Below, piece by piece: positions 36,786 through 48,727 of a stretch of 64,000 nucleotides of DNA (position 1 is its first letter; the number at the start of each line of letters is the position of its first letter). The stretch is taken from contig OZ025206.1 in assembly GCA_964019055.1 (NCBI GenBank), positions 12,259,486 to 12,323,485 on the forward strand. Direction: 5' to 3'. The notes below the pieces were generated by a model, which did no database searches, was not told the origin of the DNA, and saw only the letters and a program-made list of their open reading frames with translations. Source of the DNA: Anthopleura xanthogrammica (taxonomy: Eukaryota > Cnidaria > Anthozoa > Actiniaria > Actiniidae). Made by a program: the position numbers and the translations under genes.

Positions 36786-39700
36786 ATGGCGGTAAATTAC
36801 GTTTATTTATAAAAAGTGATCTTCAATGAATATATTCTCTCGTTCTGGAGCATTTTTATTACTGCTAATGTACTATATTTTGGCTGTTCACAGAGTATCG
36901 ATACCTCAATCACACATGCTTCGTCTTTGGAAAACTTCCTCGAATGTAAGCACCGTGATCTTTTTATCAAGCCATTATTTTAAGTTTTTTTGTTGGTAAG
37001 ATCTCTTTGTAGACTAGCTTGATCTTGTTTTAGTTACAGAATCTTTACCTGATGACATCCAAAGAAGTATTACCCAGATGAGAGAACTCGATCGTCAGTA
37101 CCAAGGTAGGAATATTTCTCAGTGAATTTTACAGCAATAAGATTTATGTTTAGTGTAGTAGTTCAGAGTGAAAATAAAAGCATGGATATAATAACTTAAT
37201 ATTACTTGAAACAGTCCTTTATCAATGCTTTGAGAAAACAATTCTTAAGCTTTGAGTTCACGGAAAGTTGGGATAAAACAATTCTTCCATAATGAGCTTA
37301 TATTTTTTTGGCATTGGAAATTCTGTTATCACTTTGTTATCAATTTGTTAGAGCTTAGATTGGAAATCTGAAGACCAAATGCAACAAAAGACGAGGCAAT
37401 TACAAACTGTTCTCAATTGAGCTTATTTTGGAAAGGCATTGAACCCTTGGGACTTACAATGAGTTATAACAACTGCATGACAGCTATATATGCCAGTTGC
37501 ATTGCACACAACATATGCATCTCTGGTGTACAGATTCTATTGCATCCTAAACTTACATGTATTGTTCTTATATATTTTTCATTTTTTATTCATGATGAAT
37601 AATATTAATTAATATAACAGTATTAATTTTTGATTAACAGAGGTCTTATACTCAGACATCTAATGGGAGTTGGGGTTCAAGGTCACAAGGTCATTTTGGA
37701 CTAGGAATTTGTTTGTTCATATAATGGAAAACAGACCCAAGAGTCGAATGCACTTTTCAACTTGAAATGCAACAAGGTTGTGTGCACTTTATGGTGCAAG
37801 ACTTTGTTGCCTGCAAAGCAATGTTTACAATAATGTCACCTATTGATATTATTAATGTGCCAACAAGAGATCTTTTGGCTGCTGAAACAAAGAGTTTTTT
37901 TGTTTTAAAGTTGGCAAATTTAAATGAGAAAATATTCCAATGTCTGTTAACAGTGTCTGTAAACAGTGAACTTCACTATTACTTTACCTTAAGGTGACTG
38001 ACTACTTTAGCAAGGAATAATCACAAAATGTTCTTAGAAAGATATTTTACACAGAATTTAATGCCGATTCCAAAAATGAAAAGAAAAATGGGGTGTCCCG
38101 AGCTCGTTTTCGAGATAATGAATTTTGAATATGACCATCTTGACAAGTTTTCGAAAGAAAAATGGGGGGAATCAAGCTTTGCACACAAAAATTCATAACT
38201 CAAAAATTAAAGAAGTTCTGGAAGCAATTTTCTCAGGACATCTACTTTAAACATTATTTTTGAAGACTAACTAAAAATATTTGAAGAAAGTTTTAAAAAT
38301 AAGCTAAAAATTCAGCTTCTTGTTAGCTCAATCGAGCAAAAAGCGTACTCAAACGACAACAACAAATCACATAAAACGCTTTTTTTATAAGTTCTAATAA
38401 TTACGTTTTTCTCAAACTTTCTCAAAAGATTGATTTTTACCTGTTGTTTTAGGAAATTCAAAGAAAAATATAGAGTCCCGTGCAAAATTCGGGGTTTTTG
38501 CCCTGTTGAAGTTTGAAAACGTGTATGGTTCCTCAATAAAATGTTGAAGGTTGTTATGCGGTTTTGAACGATTTTTGTGCGCGCGCACATCGTGGGCTCA
38601 AATTGAACGTTCAAAAGTAATCAGTCACCTTAATGACAAACTTTTTCTTTATGACAGAGTTTGTTGTCCAAAGTTGTAATTGCTTCAGGTGGAGGTTAAA
38701 TCATTGAGAACATTTCCGCTTTATTTTAGTGTTTTTTTTTTGAGCAGTTGGACCTGAAAATACGTCACAACTTAACAGCTCTATAGAGTCTTTTTCCTCT
38801 GGGAAACTGAATTCTTTCTTATATATGCCAGATTAGACCAGATTCTATTGTTCGATCCTGCCTTCTGTCATGGCTGCAATCACATGATGGTGATGGTGCA
38901 AATCCTCTAATCTCCTAAGTTTGCTTTTGGTATTTTGAGAGAGAGAATTAAGAAGCCTTCTTTTTGTTATTTGCAGAGCGGCTGAAAGAAATAGAAAGAC
39001 TGATGAATTCTTATCAAAAAGAAAGAGACTCGGCACTGAAGAGAAAGTATTTAATTCAAATCCAGAGACGGTTGGTAAAAAGTCAGGAATATGGTGATGA
39101 GAAACTACAGCTAGTAGGACACATCATGGATGTGGTAAGATGTACATGTCATAAGTTTTCTGTCATAATTTGAGTATTTGGATGATTCAGCCCTTTGCCT
39201 AGCCTTCTGGAGGGGGACATTGGGGGTTTCAAACACCGCAACACGGCAAAAAAAAATCAGAAATCACTGCATCACAGCACGAAAAATCAACAAAACTCAG
39301 ACACTGCAAAGGTTAAAAAGTCCAAATACTGTACTTAGACATGTCTTGAACAGGACACTGTAACACCACAATCAATCAGATCGTTTCACTGGACACTGTA
39401 CGTTTAATAATGTAAACACCATACGTCGCAAGTTTTGAGATCACTGCAATACCAAAAAAAAAACAAAAAAAAAACACATCACTTCACGGAAGTGGTAACA
39501 CCGAAACACTGAACTCCCTAAATATCAATTGGCACCCACCACACATTTGGATCCTAATTTGAGCAATTACATGGGTCCCATGGCCTAGATTGAAAAGTCC
39601 CTGTAATAAGAAATGATAAAGATTTGCTCATGATGGCATATCTTACATTATTTACCAAGGTTGATAATAGAACTCGGCAAGTAGAAATTGACATGGAAAA

Positions 39701-41248
39701 CTTGGATACTTATCGTAATGATGATACACCAACACCGCTTATCAAGCATGAAGTTCCATCAGGTAAAAAAAAAAAATGCCAGTATCAAAGCAATTATAAT
39801 TATTGCATTTTTTAATATTATATTCTCTTGATATTATCCATTGAAGAAATAGAAAATGAGTGGACATGCTGTGTGGAGTTATAAAGCACATAGGGATTGG
39901 CAGAACATGAAAGAAGTATTAGGAGAAGCACTACGTTTGTTTTCCTTCGGAAAGTCATCCTCCATAAATGTCATAAAAACTGTACATGTAGCGGAGTACT
40001 TCTCAACACTTAGACTCAACTGTTTTGATAATCTCCAAGCACTTTATAACTTCACACAGTATAGCAAGCAAGTATTTCATTTCTTTTATGAAATACAAAT
40101 GCGTGCACATGCTGTGTGTTCTCATAATGCATGTGCCATCAACCAATCAGAAAGCGAGGTTTATAACAGTTATTTTATAACTGTCATGGTTACATGTGAA
40201 TGTTTTTTTACATTAAAATGAGGCTTGCCCTGATTAAATGAATCTGTTGTCAAGGAACACAGCAGTATTTTACGAACTGGAAAAAGGAACTCTTACAAAA
40301 TGTAAATTTTGTTTATTTTCTTAGTGCCTATGCATGAAGATCTTCCAGTAATAAAAACAGAAAAGACAAAACGTAAGTTCTACGATGCACACTCCTCAGT
40401 TGATCATGAGGATAACCAATAATATACAGTATATCGTGATGGGAGTAATATGCTTCTTGCTGCATGATTAGATGATACCTGTAGTCATCTTGTTTTAAGG
40501 TGGTGGAAACAGTTAGAGCTGATTAGCTAATGTTGAAACAAATCTTTTTGCCTGTGACTGACTGAAAAGCTTCTGTAGGGGCCCTGGCTGAAGTTATTGC
40601 ATAATGTAACAAGCGTATTGTTTTACTTTGATCTCAGGGAACAGACGTCAAAGAAATCATGACAAGCATGATTCTGAGACAGGAGGAGCGTCATCAGGAG
40701 GGGCTGATAATCAAAAACCAGTCAAGAAGAAGGCTAAAGTCAGCAGAAAGTTAGTACATGTATCACAGGGCAGATTTCCTTTAGCTAAATGTGATCAATT
40801 CCTTCACACAAGCATTTGTTTATCAGAAAACTCAGATCTGAAATCAATATTTACAATTTGATTTTGGGTGTAATGTTTTCTTTTTTAGACCATGTGTCAT
40901 TCCCTAGAGTATAATGTTTAACAGATGGGCATGAGAAGACTCATGAATATGGATGCAACTCAAACAAGAAATCTTATTCTCAAGTGAATGACATGTGGTC
41001 TGAAATTGGAAAATATTATGCCCATGGATGCTGAAAAAAAGTGTATTCTTAAGAAGAACTCATTGAAATCAAAGATCATCTATTTTGATGCCGCAGTACA
41101 TCTACAGAATAATTTAATAGCTCAATTAGTTTATCTTATCTTATCTTATAAGTCTAGTAATCTGATTTATACCCTTATAGTAGGTATATTTATTTATTTA
41201 CGATTTTTGTCCTTTCATTCTCTGATCTTTATAATATAGTATTTATTT

Positions 41249-41340
<92 letters not shown>

Positions 41341-42962
41341 TATATAATTAATACATAAATAATTGTTTTATACATATGTACATATTTTTAGATAATTTTA
41401 GTAACTTAGGTATTTAGATAGATCGAGGGCCACTGGTTTATCAGTTTCTATTGTACTGTAATGTGTTACCCTCTATAAATAAAGTTTATTGTATTGTATT
41501 GTATTGTACAGTACCACATGGAATCTACATGTATAACCCTACATGAAATGAACATTTACTCTTTCAATTCCTGATGATGCCATGTCATAAGAAGCAAAAG
41601 CTTGGGAAATCTTCACTGTCTGTTTAACTTAATTTGTTGTTGTTATAGGAAAGCCAAGAATCAAAACTCACCCCAGCCTGATATCCCAATTGATCCTAAT
41701 GAACCTACCTACTGTTTATGTAAACAGGTGAGTTATACTATGTTCTCCAACAGATGGAGCCTTGCCTACTAATCAAATTTTTAATTGACAGCAGCCAAAA
41801 AAAACCCAGATGTCTTAGGCTGTGTTGGTTGCATAATTATGAATTTTTTAAGGAAATGTGGTTTTTCAAAATCTTACTGTTGCTTGTTGATATGGATATT
41901 AAGAACATATGGTATTTCAAAATCTAACTGTTGCTTGTTTATGGATATAGGTTTCATTTGGTGAAATGATAGGATGTGACAATGATGACGTAAGTTGATG
42001 AAGAAAAGAATCTTGAAAAATACTGGAATTTTACATATTCTGCAAACCCAGACATTCCAATGGTTTGTAGTGAAATTGGTTTTTCACTGCCTTCAATCAA
42101 AACTAGTTAGTCGGTAACTTTTATATTTTTGAGTGGCAGCAGTGAAAAAAACCCATTTCACAAGAAGCCATTGGAATGTCAGGGTTCGCAAGAATATTTA
42201 AAACCGCAGTAATTACTTACAGTTTTAGAGATGAATGAATATCCACTTGATTTTATTTTCTGATATTTATTGTAGTATTTGATTGCAAACTTTTTCAGTA
42301 ATATACATGAAGTGACAGGTGAAAATTTGAAAACTAATCTCAGTGGTTGTTTTTGTTCCTCAGTGTCCAATAGAGTGGTTCCATTTCCAGTGTGTTGGAC
42401 TCACCAACAAACCAAAGGGAAAATGGTAAGTCCATCCTGGTCCATAATAGGAACAGAGTAGATTGCATGTCTTGAAAAACGTACCCTCTTATACATCTAG
42501 CATATATCATGATTTTTGTGCCTTTTTGGGGGGAAACAAGGGCGGTAGTAGACGTACAGTACACTTGCCTCTCACCTCTCGGGTCTTGGGTTTGATTCAT
42601 GGACTCGCCATCACGTGTGAGTAGAGTTTGTCAAGTCTCTCCCTTGATTCAAGGGTTTTTCTCCAGTCTGGTTTTCCTCCGGGTTCTCCGTTTTTCCTCC
42701 CGGTTCTCCGTTTTTCCTCCCTCCACAAAACCTAACAAGCTGACTGTGAGTTAGCCATGCTATGACTTTAAGCAGCCCAGAGGTTTATTTAGGGTTCGAT
42801 AAAATTTGAAGGATAAAACTATTGTCCCATTTTGTAGTGGTCACTCTTACTATATTTAAGTGAAAGATCAATGTTTGATATTAATATCTTTTTTTGACAT
42901 TTAGGTACTGTCCAAAGTGTACTCCACAAGATCGAAAAAAAGAAAGAAATTATCCCAGATAA
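36786..42962 (+). CDS. ING1/2-like: ING1/ING2-like PHD-finger chromatin protein
   Basis: Nuclear subunit of histone acetyltransferase or deacetylase complexes that reads H3K4me3. Exons: 36786-36791, 36894-36945, 37034-37105, 38977-39134, 39660-39762, 40325-40372, 40638-40749, 41649-41727, 41951-41989, 42364-42425, 42905-42962; phases agree and give 262 residues, near the usual length of ING1/2. The N-terminal ING domain has [17 protein letters not shown] and [22 protein letters not shown] basic, probably nuclear-localising linker ([12 protein letters not shown]) follows. The PHD finger keeps all C4-H-C3 ligands (CLC, C-x4-C in GCDNDDC, HFQC, CPKC) and the aromatic cage residues Tyr before CLC and Trp in PIEWFH. 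It ends KKERNYPR, a short version of the polybasic tail of ING1/2. The first exon encodes only Met-Ala and is chosen because it has an in-phase GTAAAT donor; that part is tentative. Confidence 0.92.
37989..38633. mobile_element. TTAA-flanked non-autonomous DNA transposon (piggyBac-like MITE)
   Basis: TTAA at 37989-37992 and 38630-38633 flank inverted ends 'aaggtgactgactacttt' and 'aaagtaatcagtcacctt'. The 645-bp element has no transposase frame. TTAA target duplication is the hallmark of piggyBac; the family assignment is inference. It lies in an ING intron. Confidence 0.8.
40881..41005. mobile_element. MITE, TTTCAGACCACATGTCATTC type, copy 2
   Basis: Starts 'tttttagaccatgtgtcatt', ends 'gtgaatgacatgtggtctga' (inverted). 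It shares its core with 9086-9211. Confidence 0.8.
41250..41338. repeat. (AT)n microsatellite
   Basis: About 85 bp of TA dinucleotides in the ING intron before exon 41649. Confidence 0.95.
42537..42770 (+). mobile_element. tRNA-derived SINE, CTCACC type
   Basis: Same family as 1514-1690 ('ctctcccttgattcaagggt', 'ctccacaaaacctaac'), with a local triplication of 'ggttctccgtttttcctcc'-like units. It lies in the last ING intron. Confidence 0.75.
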
Positions 42963-43347
42963 GTCAGACATTTGTGACATGGTTTGATATCTAAACTGTA
43001 CATTGAAGCTTCAAGTTGAAGACTTCTAGTAAAATACATGCATTCGGATAATATTACCAATCACTCTTCACCCAAAGAAACGATCCAAGATATGTCTGGT
43101 GTAGTGATGTTGGGTATTAAGCTGTAAATTTAAGATTTCGATTGATCTAACTTCCTCGGGCAGTAGTCTGCATAATGCCCGAATTTTTCTCTGATTTAAG
43201 ACTTCTTCGGCGTATAGGTGTACTCCATGGGAATAACTGACCACAAGGTCACTCTTGCAGTTGGAGACATTGTTTGGTGTATCAGCACACTTTCTGCTCT
43301 AAAATCCATTCTTAAAACGGAAATAACACTACATTAAACACAATTTC

Positions 43348-43566
43348 CCATTTTCCATACATCGGTTCACTGGTCAAACACAAAGCATTCAATCGAGGCT
43401 GCAAGGTAGTTTCAAAGGATTATTCAAATTTGAACCTTGAAACCTCGACTGAATTCTGTTCGACCAAAAGTCTCCTTCACAGCCGTCATTAGATTCGGTT
43501 CAGATCCCCGAAACTAACGACGGCTGCAAAGGAGACTAACCAGTGAACCGATGTATAGAAAATGGT
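43348..43566. mobile_element. Foldback MITE, ACATCGGTTCACTGGT arms
   Basis: Left 'ttccatacatcggttcactg', right 'cagtgaaccgatgtatagaa'. An inner pair 'gtctccttcacagccgtc' and 'gacggctgcaaaggagac' nests inside the right half. Confidence 0.85.
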
Positions 43567-43926
43567 GATTTTTGTAATTGTAACATTAGTGACATTTTTT
43601 ACTTGTAAAACGTAAAAATACCAAAAAGATAACTCAAGATAAACCTTTGTCACGATTTTATTACCAACTTCAACATATCAAAACTGTAGACTTTTTTTCA
43701 ATTTAAAGCCGTGAAATATTATAAATCTATTGATAGACATTCTCTTTGTGTAAATTTATTTATTCTATTTTCAATACTTGAACCTGAAAGCTAATTAAAA
43801 TGTATACTGATAATGACTAGCGGTTACTAGTTGGGACTGTGTTGGTGTGTTGAATACAACAAGGGAATAAGAAGGAAATTTAAACACCGTCTAAAAAAGG
43901 GTTGCTACTGTACTGAGTTTCGGACG

Positions 43927-44108
43927 TTAGAGCGGTTCTCGTATGAGTGGGAAACGGTACGGCAAATTACCGTAACCGTAACTACGCGTTCTGATTGGAT
44001 AAATTACTGGAAGACAATGGGAAGCCATTTCAATGTTACCGCATTTTTTACCGTGTACGTGCTGTAAGCCAGTACCGTATGTTTCCCACTCATACGAAAA
44101 CCGCTCTA
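43927..44108. mobile_element. Foldback MITE, TAGAGCGGTTCTCGTATGAG arms
   Basis: Left 'tagagcggttctcgtatgag' then 'tgggaaac'; right 'gtttcccactcatacgaaaa' then 'ccgctcta'. Related to 5178-5351. Confidence 0.85.
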
Positions 44109-45027
44109 GTCCATCGTCCGAGTGCCTAGGACTAACTTCCAAAACGTCAGTGCAGTTGGAAACTTTTTTACAAGTTTAAGTTTCCTTTTTATTCACTTAT
44201 TAAAATGTAGTTTTGAAGACAGTAAAAAGACGCAGGTAATATTTTATTTTGAGTAAAATTTCAATAAACCTAAAACGGTTCTTAGTTCCATCCCCAGGAG
44301 AAAATGTGTTACAATTGATTCACTTTCACATCCCATAATGCTTTGCGTTTTGGGGGCAACAATAACGAAAATTTTTTTTTTCAATACACCACTTTTTCAT
44401 ATTTTTTTTTCAATTCAAAATGCTCTGCATTTGGGGGAGGGGGCAGCAACGAATTAATGTTACCACGAACGTTAATAAGAATAGAAGAAAAATCATCAAA
44501 AACACTTATGCATCTATCAGAATTAGAAAAAAAAACAGTAAGAAAGAAATTCCAACAGCTTTATGAGTAAAAGACATGACATTTCTTAGTAAGCCCATAT
44601 ATTTTCTGTAACACCAAACGTTTCATTCTCCCATGCGTGTGGAATTAACTCTGAATAAACTGATACAGAATTTTTCAAAGATAATAGGAAATATACTCAG
44701 CATCTGCATAAATTAAATTAAATTTAGAAGAAACAGCAGTATTACTCAACAAGTTTTTTTAACAGTTCTAGCTAAGAACAAGAGGCCAAATAAAAAATAA
44801 AAATGTTTTCGAATTTCCTAAAAAATCACAGAAAAAAAGCGATCTATATATAATTACCTATGCTTACTGTAATATACTGACACAAAAAATCGGTCCTTGT
44901 GATTGCAGTTTTAAATCGCGAATGAAATAAGACAAATTTAACTTCATAAATAATAATTTCAAACGTTTCCCTAGCCTTCTAGTGCTGTACATTTGGCATA
45001 CATTTAGTAAGGCCCGTCGCCTGAGGT

Positions 45028-45152
45028 GGTCTCCCTCTCCCTCTCCCTCTCCCTCTCCCTCTCCCTCTCCCTCTCCCTCTCCCTCTCCCTCTCCCTCTCC
45101 CTCTCCCTCTCCCTCTCCCTCTCCCTCTCCCTCTCCCTCTCCCTCTCCCTCC
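45028..45152 (+). repeat. (CCCTCT)n hexanucleotide satellite
   Basis: About 20 perfect CTCCCT units lie about 155 bp past the stop codon of the minus-strand DUF229 gene, probably in or next to its 3' untranslated region. The Ser-Pro repeat frame it creates is not taken as a gene. Confidence 0.95.
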
Positions 45153-45306
45153 CTTCTTAAAAAACGTTTAACGTTAATTTAACCTTAAAAAGTGAAGGAT
45201 ACGACCACCACCCCCTGAAGTCCTTTGTGACGGGTCTGTTCTGGTGTATACTAATTTTGAAGTGTTACCCTTATGGTAACAGTAGAATTAAAATTCTTGC
45301 CAACTA

Positions 45307-48300
45307 CTAATCTATAAAGTAAGTTTTATACGACGTTGTAGCCCTGTAACCATAAGGCTTTTCGAGGTGATAAACCGAAAACAAGAAATGTGCAGTTAAT
45401 GGCTCAACAGTAACCATTAATGGAAGGTGACTCGATACAATCGTTTTGCCTCGACTTTTTCCTGATACCTTGATCTTATACGAACGATCCGAGCAGGCGT
45501 TGGCAATCTCAAACACCGAGGTACGTGCTGAATGCGTCCTTGTGACCATTACCAGGCAATTTGAGTGCAGATTAGTGAACTTGACTTCAGAATCGAAATT
45601 CCTACTCCTCGCCAAAATCCTCAAAATGTTTTTTCTCGAGTTCATCTTGATCCATTGGCGATTTCCAGAGTAACTATATTTTCTCGACTTGCAGACGCAT
45701 ATTGTCAGATTGACAGTCTCGTCTTTACATTTATCAAAACGTCTGTAAATGCTTATTCTACTTAGGTGCGTCACTGTGACACTATTTTTGAATTTACTTG
45801 GTCTTTTAGGGTATTCTATTTGCACCTCGAATATCTCTGACTCAGGGTTGACAATCAAATCCATCGTCACAAGATATTTGTCACCTATGGAACGGCGTCG
45901 TATTTTCTCGAACTTTTTCCCAACAAGTCTTTGGCAATTCCCAAAACCTCCCCCAGAATCCATGTTTTTCATGAATTCGTTTTGTATTCTGTTGTTTAAA
46001 GTGCCTAGGGCAAGCTCAGCAAGCCAAATCAAGGTAGGATGGTTTGTCTCGAACGTCTTTTCCCATCCATCGCACTTACAAACGGCCGCACTTTTCATGG
46101 AAATGTCAGAACACGAACGATTGGATGGAATTTCTGCAAAGATGCCTTCAAGCTCTGTAGACCCCGAATTTTCTTTATCCAGATTTCCAATGGAAATAAG
46201 TGCTTTGTGCAACTCTAATGCTGTCAGAAGTCTTTTCTGGTTCGCTAACAGTGCTTTAGTTCTGTGGTAACCAAGGAATGCAGCGGTCTTCTCAGGTAAA
46301 ATGCCAAAAAGCAAGGCGTCGTAGATTTCCGCCCTTCCATCCATGGTATGGAAGGCGTATGGGGTAGTCTTGGGCCCATGATCAGAGAAGACAAGAGTTA
46401 AGGTATTCTCCTGGCCAGCCATATTAAGAAAGAATTGAGAAAGTCTTTGGTCCATTTGTTTAATTCTAGTTCCAGAGATTTCATGTCCTGTGTTCAAGTG
46501 TGTATATGCAAAAATAGGTCTTTTGGACGTCCGTTTCTGATTAAAGACCTTCTCATTATAATCTAAGAAGTACTCTGCAAAGACCTTTCCACCGAAGCAA
46601 ATCTTCTTGGGACGGTTGAACTGGTTCGTTATGTTGTATCTTTGCAATGCTTCGCAAGAAAAATGAGACAGTCCAAAATCGTCAATGTAGTAATCATTAA
46701 CTTTCTTCTTAAAAGTGTTCCATCTAGAACTAAAGTCTTCCAGATGCTGAGGTCTTTTTCCTTGGAAAAGATTATCCGTGAAGAGTGAACCCCACTCGTC
46801 ATACCAGCAACTGTCCTCTTGCAAAAGGGTATGATATCCTTTTGACTTCATTATGCTAAACAAATATTCGATCTCATAATGCTGTTCCTTGTGCTCTTTA
46901 TAATTAAAGTCAGTCTTCCCGGACATAAAGGCTCGAATATTATGAAATGTGTAATCGGCCATACTTTGAAACAACTCAAAATCAAGGACCGTTGCTTGCA
47001 AGCTTGGATCGTGGACAATTCTACGTAGTACTTCGACCGTCTTTGGTAGTGATCGATAAAAGTGCGCTCGTGATACAGAGTCCAAAGTAATGATGTTAAA
47101 ATTGATTAGTGGTGGTTCTAATATTGGGACATTAGGTAGCATGGGTGGAAAAATGATCAATTGTTCCAAATACAGAGATGTGGTGCTGCGTCTCTTGCGT
47201 CTGCATTTGAGAAAACAGAAATTAAATCCACTTTCTTTGCTAGATTTTGTGTAGTCATGGACTATGCGTTCTAATTCTTTGTTAGACTTAATAAAGAAGG
47301 CTGTGTTTTCATTTGTGACGACCCCATAATCAGGATCCACACTGGACAAGTAAACATAGTTGTCCTTGCATGGGGACATATCGCATTGTATCGTTCCATC
47401 TTCTTCAAAGGTGCATATTTCATTGGTGGCCCCCTGTTTTTCGCACGTTAGAGGCAACCGTTCTACAGTATATGCCAGATACGCCTCTTTGCATGCTGCT
47501 TCGCTTGGTTTCTTAGGTTTGCAGCTCACTTCATTGAGGCTATCGTTTGATTTTAACCAAGAGTCTACTTTAGTTTCTCGAATACCCAAAAAGGGACAAA
47601 TACTAAATGGAAGGAGATGAGAGTGGGGCTCATCGTTTAGAAGAATATGTAAAATTTCCTTGTCATCTGGGATGTCCACCTTTGGCTCTGCAAGTGATTG
47701 ATGCTCTATTAAATCACGTTTCTGGTTGTCATGCGACATGAACGCATTAGGATCAAAAAAAGGATCATTTATGAAATTCTGTATTAGTTTTCTTTCATGG
47801 TCGCCATTGTTGCGTTCCACCATATCTGTTGCATAAGTGATAGCAGAGAAGTTGTTCGTAGCTGATTGAATAAGGAACTGTTGCTGATCATGGGATTCTT
47901 GGTCCTTTACTGAAGGATCACTGTTTACATGTTGTAATAAAGGCTTTGGTGCATCAGTTTTCCATTCATCTTCATGATCATCTTTAACCCAATTATCACT
48001 GATCACTTTAGGGTCTTTCTCTTCAGTAAGTGGATTTGAAGTAACTAATGACGGAAGCTTGGTTGGATTAGGGTCAGGTTCGTTCGCCAAAACTGGATTG
48101 GTTAATGTTTGTCTCTGAGACTCGAACTGAACTTGTTCACTTTGGGCGCTGCTTTTCTGTTCCTCGTTTTCATCCACAGCTTCTTTGTTGCCATCTGAAT
48201 GAAGATAGAAGGATAGAAGAATAATCATTACCTTACCAAGTGACCCTATGCACCACTTTAAACAGTTCAAGCAAAACTTCGGTTTCACCAAGATTGAGTG

Positions 48301-48727
48301 ATCATATATACTGATTAGATTTACAGTTGATAAATCAAATCCTTTCGTCCTTGAAAGCCCCACCCTCCCCCAAAACACGCACTCCCACACAAACGAGGTC
48401 TCTCTTACGGTTTGCAATAGATATTCGTATAAAAGTGAAATATACTTGCGGTAGGGACTTGCTGTGATCGTAACGGTACTGTATCCGATTAACGTTCTTC
48501 TCGATCGGACCAGCAATAATTTTATGCGTGATGATTGGTTATCGTGACTGTACCAACTGTACTGTGCACCGCACCGTGACTCAGAGTTACTTGAGAAGTA
48601 CTTTAAGCTGCTTACCTCTTTTTGCGTGGCTTTGCAATTGGACTTGGTAGTTTTGGAAGTTAAGGTAATCTTTACTTAAAATGGTATAAATGAACAATCC
48701 GATCGCAATCACCACGAGAATATACAA
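45307..48727 (-). CDS. DUF229 (alkaline phosphatase/sulfatase superfamily) membrane-anchored ectoprotein, paralog A
   Basis: Exons in transcript order 48727-48616 and 48194-45307 (phase 1 joint), about 998 residues visible; the cytoplasmic N-terminus lies further upstream. Exon 1 encodes one hydrophobic helix (LVVIAIGLFIYTIL), giving a type II topology. A long acidic, low-complexity stalk follows, then the DUF229 domain with NFNIITLDSVSRAHFYRSLP, LQEDSCWYDEWG, AYTHLNTGHE and LVFSDHGPK. LDS-x-SR and DHG correspond to metal and nucleophile regions of the alkaline phosphatase fold. A Cys-rich C-terminal region ends KPYGYRATTSYKTYF. The family is widespread in nematodes, insects and cnidarians, with no settled substrate. 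The frame stays open upstream of 48194 through the intron, but the strong acceptor (cttcattcag) and membrane exon argue for the split. A possible earlier exon ends at 51468 (in-phase GTAAGTG donor). Confidence 0.87.

Larger units (their letters stand above)
42963..45306. other. Interval between the ING and DUF229 genes
   Basis: Contains the two foldback elements at 43348 and 43927 and the CCCTCT satellite at 45028. The first few hundred bases are presumably the ING 3' untranslated region. The small frames seen, such as 44343-44570, lack domain or splice support. Confidence 0.5.

Noticed and set aside
44982..45182. Ser-Pro repeat protein
   Set aside because: Translation of the CCCTCT hexanucleotide satellite.
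48195..48516. Longer N-terminus of DUF229 paralog A read straight through from 48516
   Set aside because: There is a strong acceptor at 48197-48195 and an upstream exon with a membrane helix in matching phase; paralog B has the same layout.
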